This document shows positions 42,908-52,709 of a stretch of DNA of 64,000 nt, piece after piece; positions within the stretch are counted from its first letter, which is position 1, and every line of letters begins with the position of its first letter. The stretch is taken from contig SVKI01000002.1 of the NCBI GenBank assembly GCA_015068555.1, positions 1 to 64,000 on the forward strand, read 5' to 3'. Source of the stretch: Oscillospiraceae bacterium. GTDB lineage: Bacteria > Bacillota > Clostridia > UBA1381 > UBA9506. The position numbers and the translations under genes are program-made. The notes beneath the pieces were generated by a model. It saw only the letters and a program-made list of their open reading frames with translations. It was not told the origin of the DNA and did no database searches.

Positions 42908-43969
42908 TTATATTCTTGTCAGGGTTTTATTGCTTTCTCTGTATTTCTTCGGCGTTACGCCGGTATATTCTTTAAATATTTTGCCAAAGTAGCTTCTGTT
43001 TTCGTATCCAACCATGCTGGAGACCTTTTCAATGTTAATTTCTGGATTTAATAGAAGTTTTTTAGATTTTTCGATTCTGACTTTATTTAGGTACTCATTA
43101 AAAGATATTCCGAGAGTTTCCTTAAACACTTTTGAGAAGTAAGAAGGACTTAGATATACATGAGACGCCACATGATTCTGTGTGATATGCTCTGCGTAAT
43201 GTAGATTCATATATTCTGAGGCTTTGTGGATTAAGGAAGCATGTTTTTGAGAATACGGACAGAAAACAGACGAGATGAACCGATGTATGGAAAGGTCAAT
43301 GCATTGCTTTAAATCGCTGATAGAAGAGGCATGGATCCACATTAAAAAGGGCGTATCCTCGGCTATGTCAGTTTGAAACGAAGCGTGGGTGTCGGTAAGC
43401 TCGTTAAAGATGAATAAAAGGGCTAAGGAACGGTTCTTTAACGCAGAAAAGTCCAGTCCGTTTTCGGAAATCATTTCTTCCAGACAATGCATCACGAGGG
43501 CACTGGCCTGACCAGGGTTGTCGTTAGAAATCTCTCGCGTCAGTAAGGCTATTAAATGTTTGTCGTTTTGAGAAAAGTGCGGAATAGCACACTGTAGAGA
43601 CAAGCGAAAAAGCTGTGCCGTTTTACAGATTATGTCGGCCGACAGGGTTGGGTGTGGAGCGTTATGCGGCGGGATTTTTGAAAAAGAAACGGGTTCAGAG
43701 AGTATGGCGCCGTGTAATTGCTCTGTTGTGACAACAGGCACAATAATATGAAAGCATCCTTTATGACAGGAGAAAATGCTGCTTTTGTTTTGCGTAATCA
43801 TGGAGGCACATATGCTATATAATTGTTCTCCGCAGGTGCAATCTGCGCAGGCGTTATGTGGTTTTGCTTTTATATTCTTTTCAAAGGGAAAATAATGTAG
43901 ATGAAGACCGCTTATCTGTGTATAAAGCGGCAAGGATTTTTCGATTTGATCAATGAAATCAGTGTGCAT
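42908..43969 (-). CDS. AraC family regulator with PocR-like sensor domain
   Basis: 353 aa. N-terminal ~140 residues resemble the PocR ligand-binding domain, with a Cys cluster (CADCTCGEQLYSIC, FSCHKGCF) that could hold a metal or redox centre and HIIVPVVTTEQLHGAIL. The C-terminal 100 residues are an AraC double helix-turn-helix (ITQNHVASHVYLSPSYFSKVFKETLGISFNEYL, KVSSMVGYENRSYFGKIFKEYTGVTPKKYR). PocR-type regulators respond to small alcohols such as 1,2-propanediol or glycerol. No target operon adjoins it here. Confidence 0.85.
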   Translation of the reverse strand: MHTDFIDQIEKSLPLYTQISGLHLHYFPFEKNIKAKPHNACADCTCGEQLYSICASMITQNKSSIFSCHKGCFHIIVPVVTTEQLHGAILSEPVSFSKIPPHNAPHPTLSADIICKTAQLFRLSLQCAIPHFSQNDKHLIALLTREISNDNPGQASALVMHCLEEMISENGLDFSALKNRSLALLFIFNELTDTHASFQTDIAEDTPFLMWIHASSISDLKQCIDLSIHRFISSVFCPYSQKHASLIHKASEYMNLHYAEHITQNHVASHVYLSPSYFSKVFKETLGISFNEYLNKVRIEKSKKLLLNPEINIEKVSSMVGYENRSYFGKIFKEYTGVTPKKYRESNKTLTRI

Positions 43970-44091
43970 ACAAACATCTCCCTTTGCTATAGCAGTTTTC
44001 CCATTGTAACAAAAAGAATTTTGCTTTTCAAGGGGAAAAAAGAAGATATTTGTCGTTTAAAAAAATTTTTTTAAAGCTTTGTAAAAAGAGC

Positions 44092-44129
44092 AATCCGGCC
44101 GAAATGCTCCATCTCAAATCGGCCGGATT
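44092..44129. terminator. Terminator of dpaAB
   Basis: AATCCGGCCGA/TCGGCCGGATT, 11-bp stem, T-rich on both sides; just past the dpaB stop on the - strand. Confidence 0.8.
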
Positions 44130-44132
44130 TTT

Positions 44133-44708
44133 TTATAATAAAACGGGTTGCAATTGTTTTTCCATCAGTGCAAGGCGTAAGGTTTCCTCAATTTGTGACA
44201 TGTCGGCAACCAGAGAGTTGTTTTTAGTAATCGGGTCGTCCTGTGTGAAGGGAACAAAATATATGAGCTTGGTGTTGAGTAAACACCCAATGTTTCTTGC
44301 GCTTGCCCCTAAACCGTCGTTGGTAGAAGGTGCAATAATAAGTGGATTTTTATTTCTTAATGTGGCTTTTGCTGCCATTGTTACCGATGTATCGGTTATG
44401 CCGTTTGCAAGTTTAGCAAGTGTATTGCCGGTGCAGGGTGCGATGATTAGTGCATCCAATAGATTTTTAGGCCCAATAGGTTCGGCACCTGAAATGGTGT
44501 GAATCACCTTTTCGCCAGTTATGGTTTCAATTTGATGTATAAAATCTTCTGCCTTCCCAAATCGCGTATCCGTATGATATGCGGTTTCTGACAGGATGGG
44601 TATAATTTTTGCACCGGTGCTCCGTTGTAGGGCTTCTAACGATGCAATCACTTTCTTAAATGTACAAAAAGAGCCGGTTAAGGCAAAACCAAGGGTTTTA
44701 TCTTTCAT
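44133..44708 (-). CDS. dpaB: Dipicolinate synthase subunit B
   Basis: 191 aa from the ATG at 44708 (GAGGTGAAAAT upstream); the longer ORF start is inside dpaA. Flavoprotein-like fold: MKDKTLGFALTGSFCTFKKV, IIAPCTGNTLAKLANGITDTSVTMAAKATLRN and PLIIAPSTNDGLGASARNIG, as in SpoVFB. With DpaA it makes dipicolinic acid in the mother cell for the spore core. Overlaps dpaA by four bases (ATGA). Evidence that the organism sporulates. Confidence 0.93.
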   Translation of the reverse strand: MKDKTLGFALTGSFCTFKKVIASLEALQRSTGAKIIPILSETAYHTDTRFGKAEDFIHQIETITGEKVIHTISGAEPIGPKNLLDALIIAPCTGNTLAKLANGITDTSVTMAAKATLRNKNPLIIAPSTNDGLGASARNIGCLLNTKLIYFVPFTQDDPITKNNSLVADMSQIEETLRLALMEKQLQPVLL

Positions 44709-45577
44709 ATTTTCACCTCTGATTCTTGAATGATATTTAAAACTGTTTCGCAAATAATTTTCCCAGCCGTGAGAGGTGCTGTTTTTCCCGGGAGGGACAG
44801 CGCGTGGATGACATGTTTACCCATGTTTTCAGCACTTGAAAAATCAACGCCGCCCGGTCTTGAAGCAAGGTCAATCAGCAGGGCGTCTTGTTTCATGTTG
44901 TGCAAAACTTCTCGGCTAAAGATCGTGGCTGGCACAGTGTTATATATAAGGTCAAAGTGTTGGATGTTTTCGGCTATGCGACAAATTGGAAAAAAACTAT
45001 AACCATAGGCCTGCATCCACGCAAGGTCACTCTGTTTGCGGGCAGTTACGGTTACATGGGCTCCCATAGCCTGCAGTATGTTTGCAAGTAGTTTTGCAAT
45101 ACGGCCAAAGCCTGTTATTAAAACGTGGAGGCCATTTACGGTGACGGGGAGCGTATCAAGCGCAATGGCAAGAGCACCTTCGGCCGTTGCTACAGCATTT
45201 AAAACAGTCAGTTCTTCGCGATTTGCATAATCATAAAAACAAATGCCGCGTTGCAATAACATATCGGCAAAGTCTGAATCTATTTTACCGCCCAAAACCG
45301 TTTGATTTTTGGAAAGCGATGATACGACATCGGTTAGTTTGACAGCTTCTTTATGCATCGGTGCGTTCAGACAGGAATCGCCGGATGAACAGGGCATAGG
45401 AAGGATGACATAGTCTGCATCAGATATAGCTGACGCAAGCGTTTTACAAGTTGCAGCCGGTTCGTTTTTTGCCTCACCGTTACACCCAAAAAGAGTCACA
45501 GAAAACCCATGAAGACTAAGTTCCTTTGCGATAACAATGCTTCGATGATCGCCGCCTAAAATAGAAAAGTTCTTCAT
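44705..45577 (-). CDS. dpaA: Dipicolinate synthase subunit A
   Basis: 290 aa from the ATG at 45577 (GGAGGCATAC upstream). NAD(P)-binding start FSILGGDHRSIVIAKEL, second Rossmann motif VLITGFGRIAKLLANILQAMG, and LIDLASRPGGVDF, as in SpoVFA. Oxidises the dihydrodipicolinate-type intermediate from the lysine pathway together with DpaB. Unlike the usual Clostridial/Bacillus layout, no asd, dapG or dapA gene is adjacent; a lysine riboswitch gene lies two genes away. Confidence 0.93.
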   Translation of the reverse strand: MKNFSILGGDHRSIVIAKELSLHGFSVTLFGCNGEAKNEPAATCKTLASAISDADYVILPMPCSSGDSCLNAPMHKEAVKLTDVVSSLSKNQTVLGGKIDSDFADMLLQRGICFYDYANREELTVLNAVATAEGALAIALDTLPVTVNGLHVLITGFGRIAKLLANILQAMGAHVTVTARKQSDLAWMQAYGYSFFPICRIAENIQHFDLIYNTVPATIFSREVLHNMKQDALLIDLASRPGGVDFSSAENMGKHVIHALSLPGKTAPLTAGKIICETVLNIIQESEVKI

Positions 45578-45723
45578 TTTTTGTATGCCTCCGTTTGTCA
45601 ATAACAGACTTTTACTATATTATATGACGGATGGTAGGCAATGGTTCAAAAAATAAAAACCCAATATTTTGTGTTGTCAAATTTATATATGGTCAGTATT
45701 TTGCGGTTTTTGTGTTTTTTTTC

Positions 45724-45752
45724 TTGCCAAAATCTGCGAAATGTGATACAAT
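45724..45752 (+). promoter_or_regulatory. Promoter of recJ-rel
   Basis: TTGCCA (45724-45729), 17 bases, TACAAT (45747-45752). Confidence 0.75.
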
Positions 45753-45817
45753 ACTATGTATCTATATTGAAAAATGATTTTGGACATAAAGTGCCACAGG
45801 ACGGATTGGAGAGCAGA

Positions 45818-47541
45818 ATGCAAAAAAAGAGATGGAGGTTACTCAGTACACAAGCGGATAAAGAAGCAATTCGCGAGCTGAGTCAACGATATGGAATACC
45901 GCCTGTTGTTACAACAATTTTGTTAAAACGCGGTTTGGAATCCTTTGAGGATTATGTTTTCCCCCATACAGATAAGCTGCACGACCCCTATTTGATGAAG
46001 GGTATGAAGGCGGCTATTATACGAATTATAGAGGCTCTTAACCGTCATGAAAAGATTATGGTATACGGCGATTATGATGTAGACGGCATTACCTCAACAG
46101 CTTTATTGGTTCGTTATTTGCGTTCACGCGGGGGCGATGTTTCATATTATATTCCTGACCGTTTACAGGAAGGCTATGGTATAAATTTGGCTGCAATTGA
46201 CTATATTGTGAGTCAGGGAGCTACTTTAATGGTAACGGTAGACTGCGGTATCACGGCAGTCAGCGAGGTGGCCTATGCAGCATCCAAGGGACTGGATGTG
46301 GTGGTGACAGACCACCATGAATGTAAAGACGAGGTGCCCCGGGCGGTTGCGGTTTTAAATCCCAAGCAGGAAGGCTGCGCGTATCCGTTTAAAAACTGGC
46401 GGGCGTGGGCGTTGTTTTTAAGCTTCTGCAAGGATTAACCATTGAAACCAAGTGCCACCAACGTGAGTTTCTGGACTCTTATATGGACCTGGTTTCTATG
46501 GGAACAGTAGCCGATGTGATGCCCTTAATCGGCGAAAATAGAATTATTGTTAAAAACGGTTTAGAGCATCTGCGCTATACCGAAAATAAAGGCCTGCGCG
46601 CTTTGATGCATCAGGCAGGGATTGAGGATACGAATATTACAACGGGCACGATTGGCTTTGTGCTGGCGCCGCGCATTAACGCGGCCGGCAGAGTGGGTGA
46701 CCCCAAATGTGCCGTCGAGCTTCTGTTGGCTCCGGATGATCACACAGCATCGCGCCTTGCGCAGCAGTTAGATGATGAAAACAGAGAGCGCCAGGCAACA
46801 GAGCAAAGGATTTATGAAGAAGCACTATCCATGCTGGAAACGGATACAAGATTTAAAGACGATTCTGTTTTGGTGCTGGCAAGTGAAAACTGGCATCACG
46901 GAATTATCGGGATTGTGGCTTCAAAATTAACAGAGAAATTTAATAAACCAACTATCTTAATCAGTCTTTCTGACAGTGAAGGAAAGGGCTCAGGCAGAAG
47001 CATTAAAGGCTTCAATCTGTTTGCAGCCCTGCAAACCTGTAACGATGATTTGATTCGTTTTGGCGGTCATGAGCTGGCTGCCGGTTTAACGGTTAACCGT
47101 GAGAAATTGGAGACGTTCCGCGCGCATATCAACCAGCATGCAAAAGAGACGCTGACACAAGAAGACTTTGTTCCTGAATTAGTGATCGATGCGGAGCTCC
47201 CCGTAGAATACTTACATTTAAACACGGTTGATAAGCTTATGGTTATGGCGCCCTATGGCATGGGAAATGCATCGCCAATGTTTTTGTGCAGAAGATTACG
47301 GGTTTCTGCCATGCGACCGATGAGCGACGGCAAGCATTTGCGTTTATGCCTGACGGACGGTCATTATGTGATTGATGCGGTTGGTTTTTCCATGGGTGAC
47401 TATTTGGAAAAACTGGCCGTCAATGATTGTATAGATATTGTGTTTCATTTAGAAGGAAATGTATATCGTGGCGAAAGAAGAGTGCAGGTTTTACTGAAAG
47501 ACCTGCGACATTCGCCGCAGACAGGAGATTGCCATGGATGA
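45818..47541 (+). pseudogene. recJ: recJ, single-strand-specific exonuclease, interrupted by a frameshift
   Basis: Two ORFs together encode one RecJ. The first (start MQKKRWRLLS at 45818) has the DHH domain: VYGDYDVDGITSTALLVRYL and VVVTDHHE. It runs to YPFKN near 46395 and then reads out of frame. Frame +1 of the window continues exactly with LAGVGVVFKLLQG and on through VADVMPLIGENR, RINAAGR, DHHA1 motif HGIIGIVASKLTEK, GSGRSIKGFNL and FGGHELAAGLTV. Restoring one base after AAAAAC in tttaaaaactgg rejoins the frames. It may be a sequencing or assembly error, a true mutation, or less likely recoding. The 3' end overlaps rel by 8 bases. Confidence 0.85.
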
Positions 47542-49717
47542 TACCTTCAAGGCCCTAGTCGAAAAGATACAGAGCTACAATGCAAAATTTGATATTGAAA
47601 AGCTGACGGCCGCCTACGAGCTTGCCAAACATGCGCATGAAGGTCAGCTTCGTAATTCGGGTGAACCGTACATCATTCACCCTCTTAATGTTGCGCACAT
47701 TTTGGCTGACTTAGAGCTTGATGAAGACACCCTGGTGGGCGCCTTGCTGCATGATGTGGTCGAGGACACGGAGTACACAATTGCAGACATTTCCCGTCAG
47801 TTTGGTGACGGTGTTGGTATCATTGTAGATGGTGTAACCAAGCTGAGCAAAATTCAATATACCACCAAAGAAGAGCAACAAATTGAAAACCTGCGAAAAA
47901 TGTTTTTGGCCATGGCAAAAGACGTGCGCGTTATCTTAATCAAGCTGGCCGACCGTTTGCATAACATGCGAACATTAAAGGCCATGACGGAAGAAAAGCA
48001 ACGCGAAAAAGCAAGAGAAACCTTGGAGGTTTATGCGGCTTTAGCGCACCGATTAGGCATGTCGAAAATTAAATGGGAGCTGGAGGATTTATCTCTCCGT
48101 TATCTTGACCCCGTTGCCTACCGCGAAATCACGGAATCCATCAGCCAGAAGCGCAAAGAGCGTGAAGAGTACATTGAAGATATTATGGATAACATCCGGC
48201 AAAAGCTTTCCGAACTCGGCATTCGTGCACAGCTCATGGGTCGTGCCAAGCATTTTTACAGCATTTTCAGAAAAATGTTTACACAGAATAAAAATATTGA
48301 TGAAATCTATGATTTGTTTGCTGTACGTGCCATTGTTGACAGTGTGAAGGACTGCTACGCCGTTTTGGGTATGGTTCATGAACTGTATTATCCGATTCCC
48401 GGCCGCTTTAAAGATTATATAGCCATGCCCAAGCCCAACATGTATCAATCTTTGCATACGACAGTTATGGGTCCGCACGGTATTCCGTTTGAAATTCAAA
48501 TTCGCACGCAGGAGATGCATAAGGTGGCCGAATATGGTATCGCGGCACACTGGAAGTATAAAGAGGGCGTCAGCGGCTCGTCGGATATGGATGAAAAGCT
48601 TGCCTGGATTGGAAAAATTTTAGAGATTCAGAACGATGCCGTGGATTCTGATGATTTTATGCGTACGCTTAAAATTGACCTGTTTGCCGATGAAGTTTTC
48701 GTGTTTACGCCAAAGGGTGATGTGATTAACTTACCTGCCGGTTCAACACCGATCGACTTCGCTTTTGCCATTCACAGTGCAGTTGGCTGTCGTATGGCGG
48801 GCGTGCGTGTAAACGGTAAAATTGCCACGCTTGACTATATTTTGCAGAACGGCGATATAGTCGATATCATGACGTCTTCCGCCGTTCACGGTCCCAGTCG
48901 CGACTGGCTTAAGATTTGTAAAACCTCGCAGGCACGAACCAAAATCAATCAATGGTTTAAAAAAGAACGCCGTGAGGAGAACATTCTGCGCGGCAAAGAC
49001 ATGATTGAAAAGGAAATCAAGCATTTAGGTTATAGTGTAAATCAGCTGTTAAAACCCGAGTGGCTTGAGTCTCTTTTGAAAAAATACGGTATTCAAACGC
49101 TTGATGATATGTTTGCAGCCGTTGGCTATGGCGGATTGACTGTGAACAAGGTTGTAAGCCGCCTAAAAGAAGAGTATAAGCTTGCCAATAAAGCAGAGGT
49201 TACGGCCCAACTGCCGCAAACCGTACAGACACCAGCAAAAAAGAAGAAAAATTCAACTAACGGCATTGTTGTAGCGGGCATTGAAAACTGCCTGGTGCGT
49301 TTGTCGCATTGTTGTAATCCCGTGCCGGGCGATGCAATTGTGGGCTATATCACACGCGGCAGAGGTGTTTCCGTTCATCGTGCGGATTGCCCGAACTTAA
49401 AGGCAGAAGAAAAGATGCCGAAGGCTAACGCAAGGCTGATACAGGTTTACTGGGAAGAAGAATATACAAGTGGCTCTTCCTATCAGACAGAATTGCAGAT
49501 TGCCGCCTACGACAGACAAGGCTTGCTGGCTGAAATTACCAGTATTTTGTATGACATGAAAATCCTTTTAAAAGCGGTTCATACCAAAACAACCAAGGAG
49601 CAAATTGCCGTGATTAACATAACGCTTGAAATTGCCAGCAAAGAACAGCTTGACATGATAACCAAAAAGCTGTCTCGTTTAGGCGGCGTATTTGAGGTTA
49701 CAAGAAATAATGCATGA
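47534..49717 (+). CDS. rel: Bifunctional (p)ppGpp synthetase/hydrolase
   Basis: 727 aa, full length. HD hydrolase domain with HPLNVAHILADLELDEDTLVGALLHDVVEDT and LADRLHNMRTL; synthetase domain with YDLFAVRAIVDS, the RFKDYIAMPKPNMYQSLHT motif (RxKD, the bifunctional type) and EIQIRTQEMHKVAEYG; TGS domain (VFVFTPKGDVINLPAGSTPIDFAFAIHS); zinc-finger region (LSHCCNPVPGDAIVGYI) and C-terminal ACT. Makes and degrades the stringent-response alarmone. The recJ-rel order is typical, but apt and dtd, often found nearby, are absent. Confidence 0.96.
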   Translation: MDDTFKALVEKIQSYNAKFDIEKLTAAYELAKHAHEGQLRNSGEPYIIHPLNVAHILADLELDEDTLVGALLHDVVEDTEYTIADISRQFGDGVGIIVDGVTKLSKIQYTTKEEQQIENLRKMFLAMAKDVRVILIKLADRLHNMRTLKAMTEEKQREKARETLEVYAALAHRLGMSKIKWELEDLSLRYLDPVAYREITESISQKRKEREEYIEDIMDNIRQKLSELGIRAQLMGRAKHFYSIFRKMFTQNKNIDEIYDLFAVRAIVDSVKDCYAVLGMVHELYYPIPGRFKDYIAMPKPNMYQSLHTTVMGPHGIPFEIQIRTQEMHKVAEYGIAAHWKYKEGVSGSSDMDEKLAWIGKILEIQNDAVDSDDFMRTLKIDLFADEVFVFTPKGDVINLPAGSTPIDFAFAIHSAVGCRMAGVRVNGKIATLDYILQNGDIVDIMTSSAVHGPSRDWLKICKTSQARTKINQWFKKERREENILRGKDMIEKEIKHLGYSVNQLLKPEWLESLLKKYGIQTLDDMFAAVGYGGLTVNKVVSRLKEEYKLANKAEVTAQLPQTVQTPAKKKKNSTNGIVVAGIENCLVRLSHCCNPVPGDAIVGYITRGRGVSVHRADCPNLKAEEKMPKANARLIQVYWEEEYTSGSSYQTELQIAAYDRQGLLAEITSILYDMKILLKAVHTKTTKEQIAVINITLEIASKEQLDMITKKLSRLGGVFEVTRNNA

Positions 49718-50385
49718 TGGGATGTTGCAGGATGATTTTGGATTGTGTTACAGTGGGGGATATGGGCGTCAATTGTTATTTGGTTGGAGATGCAAACGAG
49801 CTCATTATAATAGACCCGGGCGATGATGCGGCGCACATCATAGAGCATATTGAAGATAATGGCTACGGGGTGCGCTATGTGGTTTTAACCCATTGCCATT
49901 TCGACCATATCGGCGCTGTTTGGGAGGTTTGCCAAAGAACCGGTGCCCGGCTTTTAATTGGGGAAAAAGAAGCAGATAATTATGCAGACAGAAAGGTCAC
50001 TCTTTGCGGTTATTTTTCTTCTATGCCAAAGATGAAAGAGCCTGATGCATATTTAGCGGAAGGTGATGTGGTGCAATCCGGCAACTTTGCTTTCCGTGTG
50101 CTTGAAACGCCCGGCCATACAAGCGGCTCGATTTGCCTGCTATGTGAGGACTGCTTACTCTCGGGTGACACGTTATTTCGCGGGAGTATTGGCCGTGCGG
50201 ATTTCCCAACCGGAGATTTACGCACATTAATTGCCAGCATTACTGACAAGTTGTTTACCTTGCCGGATTATACAAAGGTCTATCCCGGTCATGGCGAAAG
50301 TAGCACAATAGGATACGAAAAGGAGCATAATGAGGTTTATGAATGGGAGCGAAGAAGTTGTGAATCCATGGGGCGGTCTTCATAA
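49714..50385 (+). CDS. MBL-fold metallo-hydrolase (glyoxalase II-like)
   Basis: 223 aa; the ATG overlaps the rel stop (ATGA), with an internal ATG at 49732 as alternative. Metal motif LTHCHFDHIGA (HxHxDH), later His in LETPGHTSGS, Asp in LSGDTLFRGSIGRAD and VYPGHGESS. Hydrolyses a thioester or similar substrate; close homologues follow rel in many Bacillota. The last ~17 residues (EVYEWERRS...) come from DNA shared with the start of hemZ and look like a read-through tail. Confidence 0.9.
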   Translation: MMGCCRMILDCVTVGDMGVNCYLVGDANELIIIDPGDDAAHIIEHIEDNGYGVRYVVLTHCHFDHIGAVWEVCQRTGARLLIGEKEADNYADRKVTLCGYFSSMPKMKEPDAYLAEGDVVQSGNFAFRVLETPGHTSGSICLLCEDCLLSGDTLFRGSIGRADFPTGDLRTLIASITDKLFTLPDYTKVYPGHGESSTIGYEKEHNEVYEWERRSCESMGRSS

Positions 50386-51523
50386 TGTGCGCCCTGTGAA
50401 ACGAGTGGTGGGCATGCTGGAAAGCGGTATGTCTCCTAATGAAATCAAAGAATCACTCAAAGAAGAGTTTCAGGTTTCTGATAGTAAAATAGATTTGTCT
50501 TTGGCAATTGCAGAAGAGGAAATGCAGGTTTTAAGCTGTATGAAACCGCGAGATGCGGCGATTTACATTGACATTCCGTTTTGCCCTTCCAAGTGTACAT
50601 ATTGTTCCTTTGCGTCGCTTCCGGCGGATAAGCTCAAGCAGTTTGCTGAGCCATATTTGGCCGCACTATACAGAGAGATGGAGCATGTGGCGCCCATCAT
50701 CAAAAATCTTGGCTTTACGATTCGCTCTGTATATATCGGCGGCGGCACACCGACAACTTTGATGGCTATTGAACTGGATAATTTGTTATATGAAATCAAT
50801 AAAGTGTTTGATTTATCAAAGATCTGGGAGTTTTCAGTAGAAGCCGGCCGACCGGATACGATTACGGGGGCTAAGCTTTCAGCTATGAGAAAACACGGCG
50901 TGAACCGCATCAGCGTGAATCCGCAAAGCATCCATGAAAAAACGCTTCGCCGTATCGGAAGAAAACATAGCTTTGAAGCCATTGTTTCGGCAGTTGATAT
51001 GGTGAGAAAATTTGATTTTTCTGTTTTAAATATGGATGTGATAGCGGGACTCCCGGGTGAAAGTTTAGAGGATTTTAAAGAAACTGTGCAGGCTGTTTCT
51101 GCACTAAAACCGGAAAACATAACTGTACATACCATGCATTTTAAACGAGCTTCTAAACTTAAAACCGAGTTTTTACAACCCACCGATGAGGAACACTTAC
51201 AAACCGTTGAGATGCTGGATTATGCTTATCAATATCTGGCAGATTTAAACTATAAAGCTTATTACCTTTACAGGCAGAAAAACACCATGGGCAACCTGGA
51301 AAATACAGGCCTTTGCCAGCCTGGTACACCGTGCGTGTATAACATTGGGATGATGGAAGAAACCATGCCGGTTTTCGGCTTTGGCGTCGGCGGTGTTACA
51401 AAGATGGTAAGCGGCAACAGGATTGAGAGAATCTATAATGTGAAGGATGTTCAGGAATATTTAAACCGGCAGCAGGAAATGCGCGAGAAAAAGAACTATT
51501 TATATGAGTTTTATGCTGAGTAA
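50330..51523 (+). CDS. hemZ: Coproporphyrinogen dehydrogenase-like radical SAM protein HemZ (short N-terminus)
   Basis: 397 aa. A strong ribosome site (AAAAGGAGCATA) fixes the start at 50330, 56 bases inside the MBL gene. Begins almost at the HemZ landmark NPWGGLHNVRPVKRV, which lies roughly 100 residues in for typical HemZ of ~490-500 aa, so the N-terminal domain is missing. The radical SAM motif is IDIPFCPSKCTYCSFAS (CxxxCxYC), followed by VYIGGGTPTTL, NPQSIHEKTLRRIGR and IAGLPGESLEDF. Family members act in anaerobic heme synthesis or as tRNA/heme-binding paralogues; activity here is uncertain. Confidence 0.85.
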   Translation: MRFMNGSEEVVNPWGGLHNVRPVKRVVGMLESGMSPNEIKESLKEEFQVSDSKIDLSLAIAEEEMQVLSCMKPRDAAIYIDIPFCPSKCTYCSFASLPADKLKQFAEPYLAALYREMEHVAPIIKNLGFTIRSVYIGGGTPTTLMAIELDNLLYEINKVFDLSKIWEFSVEAGRPDTITGAKLSAMRKHGVNRISVNPQSIHEKTLRRIGRKHSFEAIVSAVDMVRKFDFSVLNMDVIAGLPGESLEDFKETVQAVSALKPENITVHTMHFKRASKLKTEFLQPTDEEHLQTVEMLDYAYQYLADLNYKAYYLYRQKNTMGNLENTGLCQPGTPCVYNIGMMEETMPVFGFGVGGVTKMVSGNRIERIYNVKDVQEYLNRQQEMREKKNYLYEFYAE

Positions 51524-51564
51524 CAGAATATCAAACATAAGATGTACAAAAGGAGTGACAGCAC

Positions 51565-52017
51565 ATGAAGTGCCCGTATTGTGATTACGAAGAAAGTAAG
51601 GTCATTGACTCCCGTCCGACAGATGAACATGAGGCGATTCGCCGCAGGAGAGAATGTCTTTCCTGCAATAAGCGTTTCACCACCTATGAAAAGGTGGAAA
51701 GCATTCCCCTGATGGTGATTAAGAAGGACGGTTCCCGTCAGATGTTTGACAGGGTTAAGCTTTTAAACGGCATTATGCGTGCTTGTGAAAAACGCCCCGT
51801 TCCCACAACAGAGATGGAACATATTACAAATGAAATTGAAATTGCGGCACAGAACTTATTAGAACGTGAAATTCAAAGTGACCAGATTGGCGAAATGGTT
51901 ATGGATAAGCTGAAGGATATTGATGAAGTGGCCTATGTGCGTTTTGCTTCTGTGTATCGGCAGTTTAAAGATATCAACACCTTTGTTGAAGAAGTAAACA
52001 AACTTTTAAAGAGGTAA
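51565..52017 (+). CDS. nrdR: Transcriptional repressor NrdR
   Basis: 150 aa, standard length, with AAAAGGAGTGACAGC upstream. N-terminal zinc ribbon [42 protein letters not shown] (two CxxC pairs) and an ATP-cone ([37 protein letters not shown]). Represses ribonucleotide reductase genes when dATP is bound. Three bases separate it from ung, so the two are co-transcribed. Confidence 0.96.
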   Translation: MKCPYCDYEESKVIDSRPTDEHEAIRRRRECLSCNKRFTTYEKVESIPLMVIKKDGSRQMFDRVKLLNGIMRACEKRPVPTTEMEHITNEIEIAAQNLLEREIQSDQIGEMVMDKLKDIDEVAYVRFASVYRQFKDINTFVEEVNKLLKR

Positions 52018-52020
52018 GCC

Positions 52021-52692
52021 ATGTTGCAAATAGGAAACTCGTGGGATACGGTGCTTGCTGATGAAGTGAAAAAGCCATATTTTGCAGATTTGATGCAAAA
52101 GGTATCGAAAGAATATGAAAAGGCGACGGTGTATCCTCCCAAAGAAAATATATATAACGCATTACGGCTGACGCCCTATGAAAAGGTAAAAATTCTGCTC
52201 TTGGGGCAGGATCCCTATCACGGGGAAGGACAGGCTCACGGGCTTGCTTTTTCTGTTTTGCCCGGCGTGCCTTGTCCGCCTTCGTTGCAGAACATGTTTA
52301 AAGAATTACAGAGCGATTTGGGCATTCCCGTTTCCACAAATGGATGCTTAACTGCCTGGGGAGAGCAGGGAGTGCTGTTGCTTAACACCGTGCTGACGGT
52401 GCGCGAGGGTGAACCAAACTCACACAAGAATCTGGGTTGGACGACCTTTACCGATGCCGTGATTCGCTCGCTGAACGACCGCGAAGACCCTGTTATTTTC
52501 CTGTTGTGGGGCGCAAACGCCAAAGAAAAACTTCCGCTCATTACCAATAGCAGGCATTATGTTTTATCTGCGCCACATCCAAGTCCGCTTTCAGCACACC
52601 GCGGATTTTTTGGTTGCAAGCACTTCAGCAAATGCAATCTTATTTTACAAAGGCAAAATAAAGCGCCAATCAACTGGCAGCTTTCATTTTAA
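52021..52692 (+). CDS. ung: Uracil-DNA glycosylase, family 1
   Basis: 223 aa. Removes uracil from DNA. Catalytic water-activating motif LLGQDPYHGEGQAHGLAFSV and the DNA-intercalating loop HPSPLSAHRGFFGCKHFSK; WGANAKEKLPLI also matches. Length typical. Sits between nrdR and a DEDDh exonuclease gene, a DNA-metabolism group. Confidence 0.96.
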   Translation: MLQIGNSWDTVLADEVKKPYFADLMQKVSKEYEKATVYPPKENIYNALRLTPYEKVKILLLGQDPYHGEGQAHGLAFSVLPGVPCPPSLQNMFKELQSDLGIPVSTNGCLTAWGEQGVLLLNTVLTVREGEPNSHKNLGWTTFTDAVIRSLNDREDPVIFLLWGANAKEKLPLITNSRHYVLSAPHPSPLSAHRGFFGCKHFSKCNLILQRQNKAPINWQLSF

Positions 52693-52709
52693 CCGGAAAG
52701 GTTGTTACC

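Noticed and set aside
44050-44502. 150-aa + strand ORF
   Set aside because: It is the antisense shadow of dpaB and lacks a ribosome site.
46380-46410. Programmed -1 frameshift in recJ
   Set aside because: tttaaaaac does not give an X-XXY-YYZ heptamer in the zero frame, and no stimulatory hairpin or upstream ribosome site stands out; a base loss is simpler.
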